Positions 11,561-20,470 of a stretch of 64,000 nt of DNA are shown one piece after another. The notes under the pieces were generated by a model, which worked only from the letters and a program-made list of their open reading frames with translations, made no database searches and was not told the DNA's origin. A program made the translations under genes and the position numbers. Every line of letters starts with the position of its first letter. Positions within the stretch are counted from its first letter, which is position 1. This DNA is from CAIWHR01 sp963726775 (lineage in GTDB: Bacteria > Pseudomonadota > Gammaproteobacteria > Burkholderiales > Casimicrobiaceae): contig CAVSDL010000009.1 of NCBI GenBank assembly GCA_963726775.1, positions 496,001-560,000 on the forward strand. Reading direction: 5' to 3'.

Positions 11561-13225
11561 TCACGACCGCGTTGGGTCGCCCACGCCTCGCGCACGGCTG
11601 CGCAGCACGAACTTCTGGATCTTGCCGGTGGAGGTTTTCGGCAACGGACCGAACACCACCGATTTCGGCGCCTTGAAATGCGCGAGGTGGCTGCGGCACC
11701 ACGCGATCATGTCGGACTCGACTGCTCCGTCCGCGCCCGGTCTGAGCGCGACGAACGCGCATGGCACCTCGCCCCACGCCGGATCGGGCATGGCGACGAC
11801 GGCCGCCTCCATCACCTGCGGATGGCGGTAGAGACACTCTTCGATTTCGAGCGAACTGACGTTTTCGCCGCCGGAAATGATGATGTCCTTCGAGCGATCC
11901 TTGATCTCGATGTAATTGTCCGGATGCCAGACGGCGAGATCGCCGGTGTGGTACCAGCCGGCGGCGAACGCGGCGCCGGTTGCACGCTCGTTCTTGAGGT
12001 AGCCCTTCATCACGGTGTTGCCCCGGAGCATGACCTCGCCCATCGTCGTCCCGTCGCGCGGCACCGGAGTGAGCGTCGCCGGGTCAGCCACCTGGATCTG
12101 CGCGAGCGTCGGCATCGGCGCTCCCTGCCGCGCCATCTGCCGCGCGCGGTCGGTCAATGCGAGCCCGTTCCAGTGCTCCTGCGGAACGCATACCGTGGCC
12201 GGACCGTACGTCTCGGTGAGGCCGTACAGATGCGTGACGCGGAAGCCCATTCGCTCCATCGCTTCGATCACCGCAGACGGCGGAGCGGCGCCGCCGGTCG
12301 CGACGTCGACGACATGATCGAATGCGACCTTCACGGACTCCGGCGCATGCACGAGCAGGTTGAGCACGATCGGCGCGCCGCACAGATGGGTCACCCGGTA
12401 CTCGCGGATTGCGGGAAAGATCAGCGCCGGGTCGACGCGGCGCAGGCAGACGTGCGTGCCGCCCACCGCGGTGACCGCCCACGTGTAGGTCCACCCATTG
12501 CAGTGGAACATCGGCAGCGTCCACAGATAGACCGTCGCCGGCGACATCGCCAGTACCAGCGCATTGGCGAGAGCGTTGAGGTAGGCACCGCGGTGATGGT
12601 AGACGACCCCCTTTGGGTCGCCCGTCGTGCCGGACGTGTAGAGCAAGGCGAGTGAGTCCCACTCGTCGCGCGGGCCGGGCCACGCGAATGCCGGGTCGCC
12701 CTCCGCCAGCAAGTCATCGTAGGTCGTCGATCCCAGAGTTTCGCCGGGCGGGCCTTCCGGATCGCCGATGTCGATGACGAGCAGTTCGCGGCGGGTCTGC
12801 GCGAGTGCGGCCCTGACGACGGGCGCGTATTCGGCGTCCGCAAGCAACGCCTTTGCTTCGCCGTGATCGAGACAGAACGCGATCGACGACGCATCGAGCC
12901 GGTAGTTCAGCGCATTGAGTATCGCCCCCAGTGCCGGGACTGCGTAGTGCGCCTCCAGCAGCGCCGGCACGTTCGGCGCCATGATCGCGACCGTGTCGCC
13001 GCGCCCGATGCCGCGCTTGGCGAGCGCTGACGCAAGCCGGCGGCAGCGCGCTTCGAACTCGCGATAAGTCCAGGCGGACTTGCCGTGGCGAACCGCGACC
13101 TTGTCCGGCCAGACAAAGGCGCTGCGCTCGAGGAACGAGACCGGCGACAGCGGCACGTGATTGGCGGCGTTCGGCGGCAGGCCGCGCACGAACGGATGAT
13201 CGGCGGAAAGCGGACGGCCAGTCAT
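11561..13225 (-). CDS. Acyl-CoA synthetase (AMP-forming, medium/long-chain fatty acid type)
   Basis: ANL-superfamily ligase that activates a carboxylic acid to acyl-AMP and then acyl-CoA. The 554-residue product shows the P-loop LLYTSGTTGDPKG, the A5 motif YGLTETYGP, A7 GWYHTGDLAVW, A8 KDRSKDIIISGGENVSS and the C-terminal lysine motif PKTSTGKIQK. The substrate cannot be fixed from sequence; overall similarity suggests fatty acids. It lies 10 bases downstream of the GNAT gene and probably belongs to the smpB-GNAT transcript. It could supply RpfB-like fatty-acid turnover for the DSF system 25 kb away, but nothing in the sequence shows that. Confidence 0.88.
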   Translation of the reverse strand: MTGRPLSADHPFVRGLPPNAANHVPLSPVSFLERSAFVWPDKVAVRHGKSAWTYREFEARCRRLASALAKRGIGRGDTVAIMAPNVPALLEAHYAVPALGAILNALNYRLDASSIAFCLDHGEAKALLADAEYAPVVRAALAQTRRELLVIDIGDPEGPPGETLGSTTYDDLLAEGDPAFAWPGPRDEWDSLALLYTSGTTGDPKGVVYHHRGAYLNALANALVLAMSPATVYLWTLPMFHCNGWTYTWAVTAVGGTHVCLRRVDPALIFPAIREYRVTHLCGAPIVLNLLVHAPESVKVAFDHVVDVATGGAAPPSAVIEAMERMGFRVTHLYGLTETYGPATVCVPQEHWNGLALTDRARQMARQGAPMPTLAQIQVADPATLTPVPRDGTTMGEVMLRGNTVMKGYLKNERATGAAFAAGWYHTGDLAVWHPDNYIEIKDRSKDIIISGGENVSSLEIEECLYRHPQVMEAAVVAMPDPAWGEVPCAFVALRPGADGAVESDMIAWCRSHLAHFKAPKSVVFGPLPKTSTGKIQKFVLRSRARGVGDPTRS

Positions 13226-13235
13226 CGCGCACCCG

Positions 13236-13784
13236 TCAGTTGCCTGGCGGAGGCGTCGACGCGCCGTCGCCCAGCATGCGCTGCATCAGCACGCAGTCGA
13301 GCCACCGACCGAACTTGCGTCCGATGCCGGGGAGCCGCCCAACCTCGACAAAGCCCTGCGCGGCATGCAAGCGCAGCGAAGCCAAGTTTTCGACGCCGCC
13401 AATGACGGCGACCATCTGCCTCCAGCCCCGATCCGCGCAGGTCCCGATCAATGCCGACAACAGTTGCCGCCCGACGCCGTGCCGCTGCGCGTCGGGAGCG
13501 ACGTAGACCGTGTTCTCCACCGTGAATCGGTATCCGGGCCGCGGGCGCCAGGCGCCCGCATACGCATACCCGACCAGCCGTTCGTCGCGTGTCGCGACCA
13601 GGTACGGGTAATCCTCCCCGACAATCGCCCGCCAGCGCGCCCGCATCTCGTCGACGCCGGGAGGCGCAAGGTCCCAGGTGGCGGTGCCGTTGGCGACCGC
13701 TTCCCCATAGATTGCGGCGATCGCCGGCATGTCGGCGTCCGTTGCCGGGCGCACGACGACGCCATGCCCCACCGGCTGGGTCAT
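13236..13784 (-). CDS. GNAT family N-acetyltransferase (phosphinothricin acetyltransferase-like)
   Basis: Transfers an acetyl group from acetyl-CoA to a small amine. The 182-residue product has the layout of the Pat/YncA branch: VVVRPATDADMPAIAAIY at the N-terminus, YGEAVANGTATWDL, the acetyl-CoA loop QRHGVGRQLL and LASLRLHAAQGFVEVG near the C-terminus. I start at the ATG overlapping the smpB stop by four bases (ATGA), because the region before it is the smpB coding sequence. The natural substrate is unknown; related proteins acetylate methionine derivatives or phosphinothricin. Confidence 0.87.
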   Translation of the reverse strand: MTQPVGHGVVVRPATDADMPAIAAIYGEAVANGTATWDLAPPGVDEMRARWRAIVGEDYPYLVATRDERLVGYAYAGAWRPRPGYRFTVENTVYVAPDAQRHGVGRQLLSALIGTCADRGWRQMVAVIGGVENLASLRLHAAQGFVEVGRLPGIGRKFGRWLDCVLMQRMLGDGASTPPPGN

Positions 13785-14254
13785 GAACCGCGCGCCGCTC
13801 TGGCGCTGCCCGTGCGATCGCGCATGAGCCGCTGCTGTTCGCGGTTCCATTCGCGCTCCTTGATCGTCGCGCGTTTGTCGTATTGCTTCTTGCCCTTGGC
13901 GAGTCCGATGTCGAGCTTGACGCGCCCTTTGCTGTAATGCAGGTTGAGCGGAACCAGCGTGTAGCCGGCACGCTCGACCTGACCGATGAGCCGATTGATT
14001 TCACTCTTGTGCAGCAGCAGGCTGCGTGTTCGCGTCGGGTCCGGGTGAACGTGCGTCGAGGCCGTGGCGAGGGGTGAAATGTGCGCGCCGATCAATGCAA
14101 TGCCGCCGTTTTTCACGATGACGTAGGCTTCCTTCAGCTGCGCGCGCCCCGCGCGAACCGCCTTCACCTCCCAGCCTTCGAGCGCGATCCCGGCCTCGAA
14201 TTTCTCCTCGATGAAGTAGTCGTGATACGCTTTTCTATTGTCGACGATGCTCAT
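13781..14254 (-). CDS. smpB: SsrA-binding protein SmpB
   Basis: Binds tmRNA and guides it into stalled ribosomes for trans-translation. The tagged products are degraded by ClpXP, which is also encoded in this window. The 157-residue product starts MSIVDNRKAYHDYFIEEKFEAG and contains the SmpB core GWEVKAVRAGRAQLKEAYV, HVHPDPTRTRSLLLHK and the basic tail KGKKQYDKRATIKEREWNRE. The start codon is 133 bases from ratA on the other strand; this divergent smpB/ratA-rnfH arrangement is common in proteobacteria. No ssrA gene was found in the window. Confidence 0.97.
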   Translation of the reverse strand: MSIVDNRKAYHDYFIEEKFEAGIALEGWEVKAVRAGRAQLKEAYVIVKNGGIALIGAHISPLATASTHVHPDPTRTRSLLLHKSEINRLIGQVERAGYTLVPLNLHYSKGRVKLDIGLAKGKKQYDKRATIKEREWNREQQRLMRDRTGSARAARGS

Positions 14255-14386
14255 GCGCAGCGGAATCCTCGGGCGGCGAACCGGCGACCGCCGGTGAGGG
14301 CGGCGGCAGCCGGCGAAACGAGCGGCGGGCGACCCGTGATTGGACGCGCCGTTCCTGGAGCAAGCCCCAATCTTACCAACCCGCCC

Positions 14387-14827
14387 ATGCTGAGCGTCAG
14401 AAAGTCGGTGCTGGTCCCCTACAGCGCCGCCGCCATGTTCGAACTCGTTGACCGGATCGAAAAATATCCGGAGTTCCTGCCATGGTGCGGCGGCGCCCAC
14501 ATCCTCGACTCCCGCGCCGGGGGCAAGACGGCACGCCTCGACATCGACTACCATGGCGTCAAGGCGCATTTCACGACGGACAATGCGAATCATGCGCCGG
14601 AGTCGATCGTCGTCACGCTGAAGGACGGGCCGTTCCGCCACCTGCACGGTGAGTGGCGGTTTCTGGCGCTCGCGCCCGATGCCTGCAAGGTCGAGTTCGA
14701 GCTCGCCTACGAATTCACAACCCATCTGCTGGAAAGAATCGTCGGGCCGGTTTTCAGCCACATCGCGAACAGCTTCATCGACGCTTTCGTGCGGCGCGCG
14801 CAATCGATGGACGCCACCCGTACATGA
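14387..14827 (+). CDS. ratA: RatA/PasT-like START-domain protein (coenzyme Q-binding, COQ10 family)
   Basis: Small polyketide-cyclase/START-fold protein. In E. coli it has been linked to 50S-subunit association and persistence; the mitochondrial relative COQ10 binds ubiquinone. The 146-residue product starts MLSVRKSVLVPYSAAAMFELV and carries the hallmark KYPEFLPWCGGAHILD and FEFTTHLLERIVGPVF-type C-terminal region (FELAYEFTTHLLERIVG). It overlaps rnfH by four bases (ATGA) and diverges from smpB, which is the standard neighbourhood. Confidence 0.93.
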   Translation: MLSVRKSVLVPYSAAAMFELVDRIEKYPEFLPWCGGAHILDSRAGGKTARLDIDYHGVKAHFTTDNANHAPESIVVTLKDGPFRHLHGEWRFLALAPDACKVEFELAYEFTTHLLERIVGPVFSHIANSFIDAFVRRAQSMDATRT

Positions 14828-15171
14828 ACGTTACCGTCGTCTGGGCGACGCCCGAAGTACAGGACGTCGTGCCGGTCGTCGTCGATGCCGGCGCGACGAT
14901 CGCCGATGCGGTGGCGCGCTCGGGCATTGTCGTCCGCTATCGACTCGACGTTGCGCGCCTCGGCTACGCGATTTTCGGACAGCGGGCGGGGATGCACGCG
15001 CCACTGGCCGAAGGCGATCGCATCGAGCTGACGCGGCCGCTCCTGGTCGACCCCAAGGAGGCACGACGCCTGCGCGCGGGCTCCGTCAGCGACGCGGCCG
15101 CGCAGCCGATCGACATCGGCACCACGCCCCCCGGGCCGACCGCCGGGCTCAGCGGCGCCGGCGATACGTAG
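14824..15171 (+). CDS. rnfH: RnfH family ubiquitin-like protein
   Basis: Beta-grasp (UPF0125/RnfH) protein of unclear biochemical role, nearly always found after ratA. The 115-residue product starts MNVTVVWATPEVQDVVPVVV and has the conserved VGIFGQ-like segment LGYAIFGQRAGMHAPLAEGDRIELTRPL, followed by DPKEARRLRA. The tail after residue 85 is disordered. Its start overlaps the ratA stop. No rnf electron-transport genes are nearby. Confidence 0.9.
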   Translation: MNVTVVWATPEVQDVVPVVVDAGATIADAVARSGIVVRYRLDVARLGYAIFGQRAGMHAPLAEGDRIELTRPLLVDPKEARRLRAGSVSDAAAQPIDIGTTPPGPTAGLSGAGDT

Positions 15172-15210
15172 CACGGACTCTGCGGCCCGTCGCCAATTCG
15201 CTGCCGAGGG

Positions 15211-15876
15211 TCAGTCGCGCGCGCCGGCACGCCGCAGCCGCACCGTCAGCGCCGCGTCGTTGTTGCGCTTCGCCCAATCCAGTGCGCTGGCGCCATTCTG
15301 GTTGCGGTGATTGACGTCGGCGCCGCGCGCCACGAGCAGCTCTGCCGTCACCATGCGGTTCTCGCGCACCGCCATCATCAATGCCGTCGTGCCATTCGGC
15401 GACGCGGCGTCGATCTCCGCCCCCTCGGCCAGCAGGTAGCGCACGATGTCATCGTGCCCCCCTGTCGCGGCGTAGATGAGCGCGGTCCAACCCGCCTGGT
15501 TGACGTCGGCGCCGCGCCCGCGCAATTTTTTCACCACGTCGAAGTGCCCATTGAGCGCCGCGACCATCAGCGCCGTGTCCCCGAATCGGTTGCGCACATT
15601 GACGGCTGCACGTCCGGCGAGCAGCACGTCCACGGTGGCGGCGTAGCCGGCGCGCGCCGCCAGGACCAGCGCTGGATCCCCGTTCGGGTCGACCGTATTC
15701 GGATCGATTCCCCGCTGCAGCAGCGTGCGCACCTCGGCAGCGCGGTCGTTGTTCACCGCAAACAGAAAGTCGTCGTAGAGCTTCTGCGCGGCGGCCGAAG
15801 GAACGATCGTGCAGAGCACCGCCATGGCGGCCGCCGTGAGCAGGCTATGGCGATGACGGCGCACTTCACCGCACAT
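15211..15876 (-). CDS. Periplasmic ankyrin-repeat protein
   Basis: A 221-residue protein with an N-terminal Sec signal (TAAAMAVLCTIVPSAAAQ, cleavage likely after AAAQ). At least five ankyrin repeats follow, recognisable by repeated GDPALVLAARAGY, GDTALMVAALNGH, GWTALIYAATGGH, GTTALMMAVREN and GASALDWAKRNN stretches. Ankyrin stacks bind other proteins; the partner is unknown. I start at the ATG after the upstream tatD frame (MCGEVRRHRHS), which overlaps the tatD 3' end by 11 bases. It is the last gene of the mltG-tmk-holB-pilZ-tatD run. Confidence 0.87.
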   Translation of the reverse strand: MCGEVRRHRHSLLTAAAMAVLCTIVPSAAAQKLYDDFLFAVNNDRAAEVRTLLQRGIDPNTVDPNGDPALVLAARAGYAATVDVLLAGRAAVNVRNRFGDTALMVAALNGHFDVVKKLRGRGADVNQAGWTALIYAATGGHDDIVRYLLAEGAEIDAASPNGTTALMMAVRENRMVTAELLVARGADVNHRNQNGASALDWAKRNNDAALTVRLRRAGARD

Positions 15877-16654
15877 GCGAGCCTCCTTCCGGATCGATGG
15901 CGAACAGGCGGAAGAAATTGGCGGTAGTCGCCTGGGCGATCGTTTCGATCGGCTCCCCGGTGAGGCGCGCGATTTCGTGGGCGACAAAGGGTACGAACGC
16001 CGGCTGGTTGCGCTTGCCGCGATGCGGAGCGGGCGCCAGGTACGGCGAATCGGTCTCGATCAGCATGCGGTCCCGCGGCACGCGACGGGCAACGTCTTTC
16101 AAGGCCTGTGCGTTCTTGAAGGTGACAATTCCGGAGAACGCGATGTGGAAGCCGAGGTCCAGCGCTGCGCGGGCGACCTCCCACGTCTCGGTGAAGCAGT
16201 GCATCACCCCGCCGGCATCGCCGGCGCCCTCCTCCCGCATGATGGCGAGGGTATCGGCAGCGGCGCTGCGCGTGTGGATCACCAGCGGCTTGCCGGCGCG
16301 ACGCGCCGCGCGGATATGCGTGCGAAAGCGCGAGCGCTGCCACTCGAGGTCGCCTTGCTGCCGGTAATAGTCGAGGCCCGTTTCACCGATGGCGACGACT
16401 TTCGGCTGCGCGGCCAGCGCGACGAGCCCGTCGACCGACGGCTCCGGCGTGTCCGCATAGTCCGGATGGACTCCTACCGTCGCATAGAGATTGCGATGCG
16501 CGATCGCCAGCGCATGAACGGCTGGCCAATCCGGCAGATTCACCGCGATGCACAGGGCATGCGTGACCCGCGCGGCGGCCATCGCCTCGAGTAACGCAGG
16601 CAGCTCGGCGGCAAGCTCGGGGAAATCGAGGTGACAGTGGGAGTCGACGAACAC
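15866..16654 (-). CDS. tatD: TatD family metal-dependent 3'-5' DNase
   Basis: TIM-barrel metallohydrolase of the amidohydrolase fold, acting as a 3'-5' exonuclease in DNA repair or turnover. The 262-residue product begins MFVDSHCHLDF, with the metal-binding HxH motif. It has GETGLDYYR for the metal-bridging Glu, PLVIHTR and VMHCFTETWE for further His ligands, and LIETDSPYLAPAPHRGKRN at the end. It follows pilZ and holB, the usual place of the YcfH branch, so YcfH is an equally fair name. Confidence 0.94.
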   Translation of the reverse strand: MFVDSHCHLDFPELAAELPALLEAMAAARVTHALCIAVNLPDWPAVHALAIAHRNLYATVGVHPDYADTPEPSVDGLVALAAQPKVVAIGETGLDYYRQQGDLEWQRSRFRTHIRAARRAGKPLVIHTRSAAADTLAIMREEGAGDAGGVMHCFTETWEVARAALDLGFHIAFSGIVTFKNAQALKDVARRVPRDRMLIETDSPYLAPAPHRGKRNQPAFVPFVAHEIARLTGEPIETIAQATTANFFRLFAIDPEGGSHVR

Positions 16655-16744
16655 GGCGGCCAGGGTTCCGGGATCAGGGATCAGCCAGCGCCGCTACGCG
16701 ACATCGCTGCTGATTCGTGGCGCCTGACTCCTGATTCCCGGTCA

Positions 16745-17143
16745 CTACATCGTGTGCGTCGGGCGCGGCGAGGCGAGCGATTCGCCCAGGATCTTCTCGA
16801 TCGTGGCGCGAGCCGCGGCGCCGGTGTCGTCCTGCGTGAACTGGACGCCGATGCCCTGCGTGCGGTTGCCCTGCATGCCCTCGGGCGTGATCCACACGAC
16901 CTTGCCCTGCACCGCAATGCGGTTCGGATCGTCCATCAGCGACAGGAGCATGAATACCTCCTCGCCGAGCTGGTACTGTCGCGAGGTCGGGATGAAGATG
17001 CCACCGCCCTTCAGGAACGGCATGTACGCGGCGTAAAGCGCGGCGCGTTCGCGGATATTGAGCGACAGCACTCCGGGCCGCGCGCCCGCCGCGCTCGCCA
17101 ATGCGACGCTGGCAACCGCTCCTGCCGACCGTTTTTCCGCCAT
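16745..17143 (-). CDS. pilZ: PilZ domain protein (type IV pilus assembly)
   Basis: 132-residue single-domain PilZ protein. In pseudomonads and neisserial relatives PilZ is required for type IV pilus assembly, through PilB and FimX, and this subclass lacks the c-di-GMP-binding RxxxR and D/NxSxxG residues. Here the N-terminus (ARPGVLSLNIRERAALYAAYMPFLKGGGIFIPT) likewise shows no RxxxR, which fits the non-binding class. Four bases separate it from holB. The start MAEKRSAG was chosen because the frame upstream is the holB coding region. Confidence 0.92.
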   Translation of the reverse strand: MAEKRSAGAVASVALASAAGARPGVLSLNIRERAALYAAYMPFLKGGGIFIPTSRQYQLGEEVFMLLSLMDDPNRIAVQGKVVWITPEGMQGNRTQGIGVQFTQDDTGAAARATIEKILGESLASPRPTHTM

Positions 17144-17147
17144 GCGA

Positions 17148-18194
17148 TTACCTGAACAGGCTCCGATAGTCGACCAGCAGCGCTTCGGCGACGAGGCGCG
17201 GAGAAAGCGGGTGCGCGAGAAGTGCGCGGTGCCGCAGCAGCGCTCGATGATAGCGAAAGAGTGCCATCGGCGCCACCCGGGCCGCGAGCGCGGCGAGCGG
17301 CGACGCGGCATCGGGATTGAGCCGCGCGGTGCCACCGGCCGCGACCCGTGCGAGATCCGCCGTCCAGCTGACGAGCCAATCGATGGACTGCGCGAGGCGC
17401 ACGCGCCGCTCGTCCTTGCCGCCCGCTTCGACGCGCGCGGCCAGCGCCAGCACCGACAGCCGGTCCGGCTGGGCGAGCGCCGCCAGCCAGGCGTGGCGCT
17501 CGCCTTGCACCTGCGGATCGGCGTGCGCGAGGGCGACGAGCGGCGCGCCCGCGGCCTGCGCCAGCGCGAGACCCGGGTCCAAGACGCCTTGCGCCGCCAG
17601 CCAGCCGCGGGCTTCGTCCGGCCCCGGGACGGGCGCCGCGAGCCTGCGGCAGCGCGAGAGGATGGTCGGCCAGAGGCGGCCCGGCTGATCCGAGACCAGG
17701 ATCAGGTAGGTGCCCGCGGGAGGCTCCTCGAGCGTCTTCAGCAGCGCATTCGCCGCTGCGGCGTTCATCCGTTCCGCCGGCGCGATGACCGCGACCTTCG
17801 CGTGCTGGCGGTGGCTCGTGAGCTGCACGAAGTCGGTCAACGCGCGGACGCGATCGATGGCAATCGTTTCCACCGCCTCGAACTCCCCCGTCTCGTCGTC
17901 GATTCTCGAAAGTTCGAGCCGCATCAGATCCGGATGCTGACCGGCGACTGCGTATCGGCAGCTCGGGCATTCACCGCACGCGAGGCCATCCCGGCGCGGA
18001 GATTCGCACAGCAAGGCGTGCGCGAAGTTGAGCGCCAGGGCGTGCTTGCCGACGCCGCGCGGCCCGTGGATCAGAAGCGCGTGCGGCCAGTTGGCGCGCT
18101 GCGCGAGGGCATCGGCTGCGCATCGACGCTGCCACGGCAGCAGCGGCAGCCACGGGAGCGCCGCAGCCGCGGCCGGGGCGCTCTGTTCATCCAT
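17148..18194 (-). CDS. holB: DNA polymerase III subunit delta'
   Basis: Clamp-loader subunit of the DNA polymerase III holoenzyme. The 348-residue product has an AAA+ domain with HALLIHGPRGVGKHALA as a modified Walker A, a zinc module with CGECPSCRYA, the segment KVAVIAPAERMNAAAANALLKTLEEPP, and sensor LILVSDQPGRLWPTILSRC. A C-terminal helical collar domain follows. The chosen ATG is two bases after the tmk stop; tmk-holB-pilZ is a conserved set. Confidence 0.94.
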   Translation of the reverse strand: MDEQSAPAAAAALPWLPLLPWQRRCAADALAQRANWPHALLIHGPRGVGKHALALNFAHALLCESPRRDGLACGECPSCRYAVAGQHPDLMRLELSRIDDETGEFEAVETIAIDRVRALTDFVQLTSHRQHAKVAVIAPAERMNAAAANALLKTLEEPPAGTYLILVSDQPGRLWPTILSRCRRLAAPVPGPDEARGWLAAQGVLDPGLALAQAAGAPLVALAHADPQVQGERHAWLAALAQPDRLSVLALAARVEAGGKDERRVRLAQSIDWLVSWTADLARVAAGGTARLNPDAASPLAALAARVAPMALFRYHRALLRHRALLAHPLSPRLVAEALLVDYRSLFR

Positions 18195-18196
18195 CG

Positions 18197-18838
18197 TCAG
18201 GTCACCGCTGCATCGAGCGCGGCCAGATGCAATTCGAGCTCGGCCCGCACGACATCGAGCGGACGCGTGCTGTCGATGACACGGAAGCGCCGCGGATCGT
18301 CGCGGACCCGATCCAGATAGGCGCCGCGCACGCGATCGAAAAACGTGTCGCCTTCGCGCTCGAACTTGTCCAGCGTGCCGCCCTTGGCCTGCACCCGATC
18401 GAGGCGTGCGCGCGACACCCGGACCGGGACGTCGAAAAGTATCGTAAGGTCGGGATGGCAGTCGCCGTGGATCCACTGCTCGAGCTGACGGATGCGGTCG
18501 AACGGAACGCCGTGGCCGCCACCCTGATAGGCGTAGGTGGCGTCGGTGTAGCGGTCGCACAGCACCCAGTCACCACGGGCGAGCGCGGGACGTATCACCC
18601 GTTCGAGATGCTCGCGCCGCGCAGCGAACATCAGCATCGCCTCGCTGTCGTGAGTCATCGATTCGTGCAGCAGTAGATCGCGCAGCGCTTCGCCCAGAGA
18701 CGTACCGCCGGGCTCACGGGTCGCGACGATCGCATGGCCGGCCGCCTCGATTCGCTCCACGAGCCAAGGCACGTGCGTGCTCTTGCCGGCACCGTCGATG
18801 CCTTCGAGCGTGATGAAGCGGCCGGTATGCTCGGTCAT
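18197..18838 (-). CDS. tmk: Thymidylate kinase
   Basis: Phosphorylates dTMP to dTDP for DNA synthesis. The 213-residue product starts MTEHTGRFITLEGIDGAGKSTH with the P-loop. It has the DR(Y/H) motif in VLCDRYTDATYAYQGGG and REPGGTSLGEALR for substrate binding. A start further upstream is open but lacks family similarity. It is encoded between mltG and holB. Confidence 0.97.
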   Translation of the reverse strand: MTEHTGRFITLEGIDGAGKSTHVPWLVERIEAAGHAIVATREPGGTSLGEALRDLLLHESMTHDSEAMLMFAARREHLERVIRPALARGDWVLCDRYTDATYAYQGGGHGVPFDRIRQLEQWIHGDCHPDLTILFDVPVRVSRARLDRVQAKGGTLDKFEREGDTFFDRVRGAYLDRVRDDPRRFRVIDSTRPLDVVRAELELHLAALDAAVT

Positions 18839-18905
18839 GAGAGGTAGGCGTCGGTACGCCGGGCAGCGACAACGGGGCAGCGCGACTGGAGTCACGCAAC
18901 CGCAT

Positions 18906-19913
18906 TCAGCGGATCCCCTTCTGGAATTTTGCCACGGCCCGGCTATGGTCGGCGAGGTTCGTCGAGAATTCGCTGGAACCGTCGCCGCGCGCAACGAAAT
19001 AGAGGTAGGGAGACTGCGGCGGATGGGTCGCCGCATCGAGCGACGCCTGGCTCGGCAAGGCTATCGGCGTAGGCGGCAGGCCGTCACGGGTGTAGGTGTT
19101 GTACGGCGTGTCGGACTCGAGATCGCGCCTGCGCAGATTGCCGTCGAATCGTGTGCCGAGTCCGTAAATGACGGTCGGGTCGGTCTGCAGCCGCATCCCG
19201 GCGCGAAGTCGGTTGACGAACACCGAAGCGATCAGCGGCCGGTCCGCGGCGCGTCCCGTTTCCTTTTCGATGATCGACGCCAGGATCAGCGCTTCGTAGG
19301 GATCCTTCACCGGCAACCCCGGCGACCGCGTCTCCCATGCGGCGTCGAGGCGCGAGCGCATCAGCCTGTGCGCGCGGGAGAGCAGCGCCACATCGGTCGT
19401 GCCTGCCGCGTAGAAATAGGTGTCGGGGAAGAACCACCCCTCGGGCCGCTGGCCGGCGGCGCCGATGCGTTCCATCAGCTCGGCGTCCGGCAGTGCCAGC
19501 ACGCTCTTGGCGATCTGTGCGTCGGCCGCGAGCGCTGCCTTCATGTCGTTGAACGTCAAGCCCTCGACGATCGTGATGGCAGTCTGCGCGACTTCGCCCT
19601 GGGTCAGGCGATCGAGCAGTTCGCGAAGCGTGATGCCGGCCGCGATCTCGTAGCTGCCGGCCTTGATGGCCCGGTCCACGCCGCGGACCCGGGCCAATAG
19701 GACGAGCGGCCATTCGCCGGGTATTACATGCGCCGCGGCGAGCTCGCGGGCTACCGCCTTCAGGCTGGCACCCGCCTTCACTTCGAATTCGTACGGTGAC
19801 ACCGGCGGCGCGAGCGGCTGGCCGACCCGCCACGCGAGGCCGCCGGCAGCTGCTGCCGCCAGCAGCGCCAGCACCGCGACACCTCGGGCGAAGTTGCGGA
19901 AAATTCGGAGCAC
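18906..19913 (-). CDS. mltG: Endolytic murein transglycosylase MltG
   Basis: Membrane-anchored lytic transglycosylase that cuts nascent peptidoglycan strands and terminates their growth. It has one N-terminal transmembrane helix (GVAVLALLAAAAAGGLAW), a LysM-like subdomain, and the catalytic YceG domain with the key Glu in LASIIEKETGRAADRP and VFVNRLRAGMRLQTDPTVIYG. The GTG at 19913 gives 335 residues, the usual size. An ATG 75 bases upstream is possible but would overlap the divergent gspG start. The start is therefore less certain than the identity. Confidence 0.92.
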   Translation of the reverse strand: MLRIFRNFARGVAVLALLAAAAAGGLAWRVGQPLAPPVSPYEFEVKAGASLKAVARELAAAHVIPGEWPLVLLARVRGVDRAIKAGSYEIAAGITLRELLDRLTQGEVAQTAITIVEGLTFNDMKAALAADAQIAKSVLALPDAELMERIGAAGQRPEGWFFPDTYFYAAGTTDVALLSRAHRLMRSRLDAAWETRSPGLPVKDPYEALILASIIEKETGRAADRPLIASVFVNRLRAGMRLQTDPTVIYGLGTRFDGNLRRRDLESDTPYNTYTRDGLPPTPIALPSQASLDAATHPPQSPYLYFVARGDGSSEFSTNLADHSRAVAKFQKGIR

Positions 19914-19982
19914 GAAAGGACCGGGTAGAGTCCCGCGGCATCGGAAATCCGCCCGTCGGGACCGCCGGATTATAATCGTCCG

Positions 19983-20459
19983 ATGCATGATTGCCGTCCG
20001 CGCTGCGCATGGCGCCAGTGCCCTGTCGGAGCGCGGCGGGCGCTGGCCGCAGGATTCACGCTGATCGAGATTCTCGTCGTCATCGTGATCCTGGGCATAC
20101 TTGCTGCGCTCGTCGTCCCGCGCGTGCTCGAGCGGCCCGACGAGGCGCGGGTCATTGCGGCGAAAAGCGACATCGCCGCGATCATGCAGGGGCTGAAGCT
20201 CTACCGCCTCGACAGCCAGCGTTACCCGACGACCGAGCAGGGCCTCGCGGCCCTGGTGACGAGACCCACGCAAGCGCCGGTGCCGTCCAACTGGAAGCCG
20301 AACGGATATCTCGAGCGGCTGCCGAAGGATCCCTGGGGTCAGCCGTATCAGTACCTGAACCCGGGATTGCGCGGCGAGATCGACGTCTACAGCTTCGGCG
20401 CGGATGGCCAGCCCGGCGGCATCGGCATCGACACCGATATCGGATCGTGGGATCTCTGA
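19983..20459 (+). CDS. gspG: Type II secretion major pseudopilin GspG
   Basis: Main building block of the type II secretion pseudopilus. After a 23-residue leader comes the prepilin-peptidase site G|FTLIEILVVIVILGILAALV with Glu at +5. The globular domain carries the GspG signatures LDSQRYPTTEQGL, LPKDPWGQPYQYLNPG and YSFGADGQPGG. It is the first gene here of gspG-H-I-J-K-L-M-N. A TATAAT box at 19971-19976 ends only six bases before the ATG, which would make a nearly leaderless message if it is the promoter. Confidence 0.95.
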   Translation: MHDCRPRCAWRQCPVGARRALAAGFTLIEILVVIVILGILAALVVPRVLERPDEARVIAAKSDIAAIMQGLKLYRLDSQRYPTTEQGLAALVTRPTQAPVPSNWKPNGYLERLPKDPWGQPYQYLNPGLRGEIDVYSFGADGQPGGIGIDTDIGSWDL

Positions 20460-20470
20460 GTCCTGCGCGC

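Noticed and set aside
13784..13850. Longer N-terminus for the GNAT acetyltransferase
   Set aside because: Those codons lie inside smpB in another frame and show no similarity to the family; the ATGA overlap start fits better.
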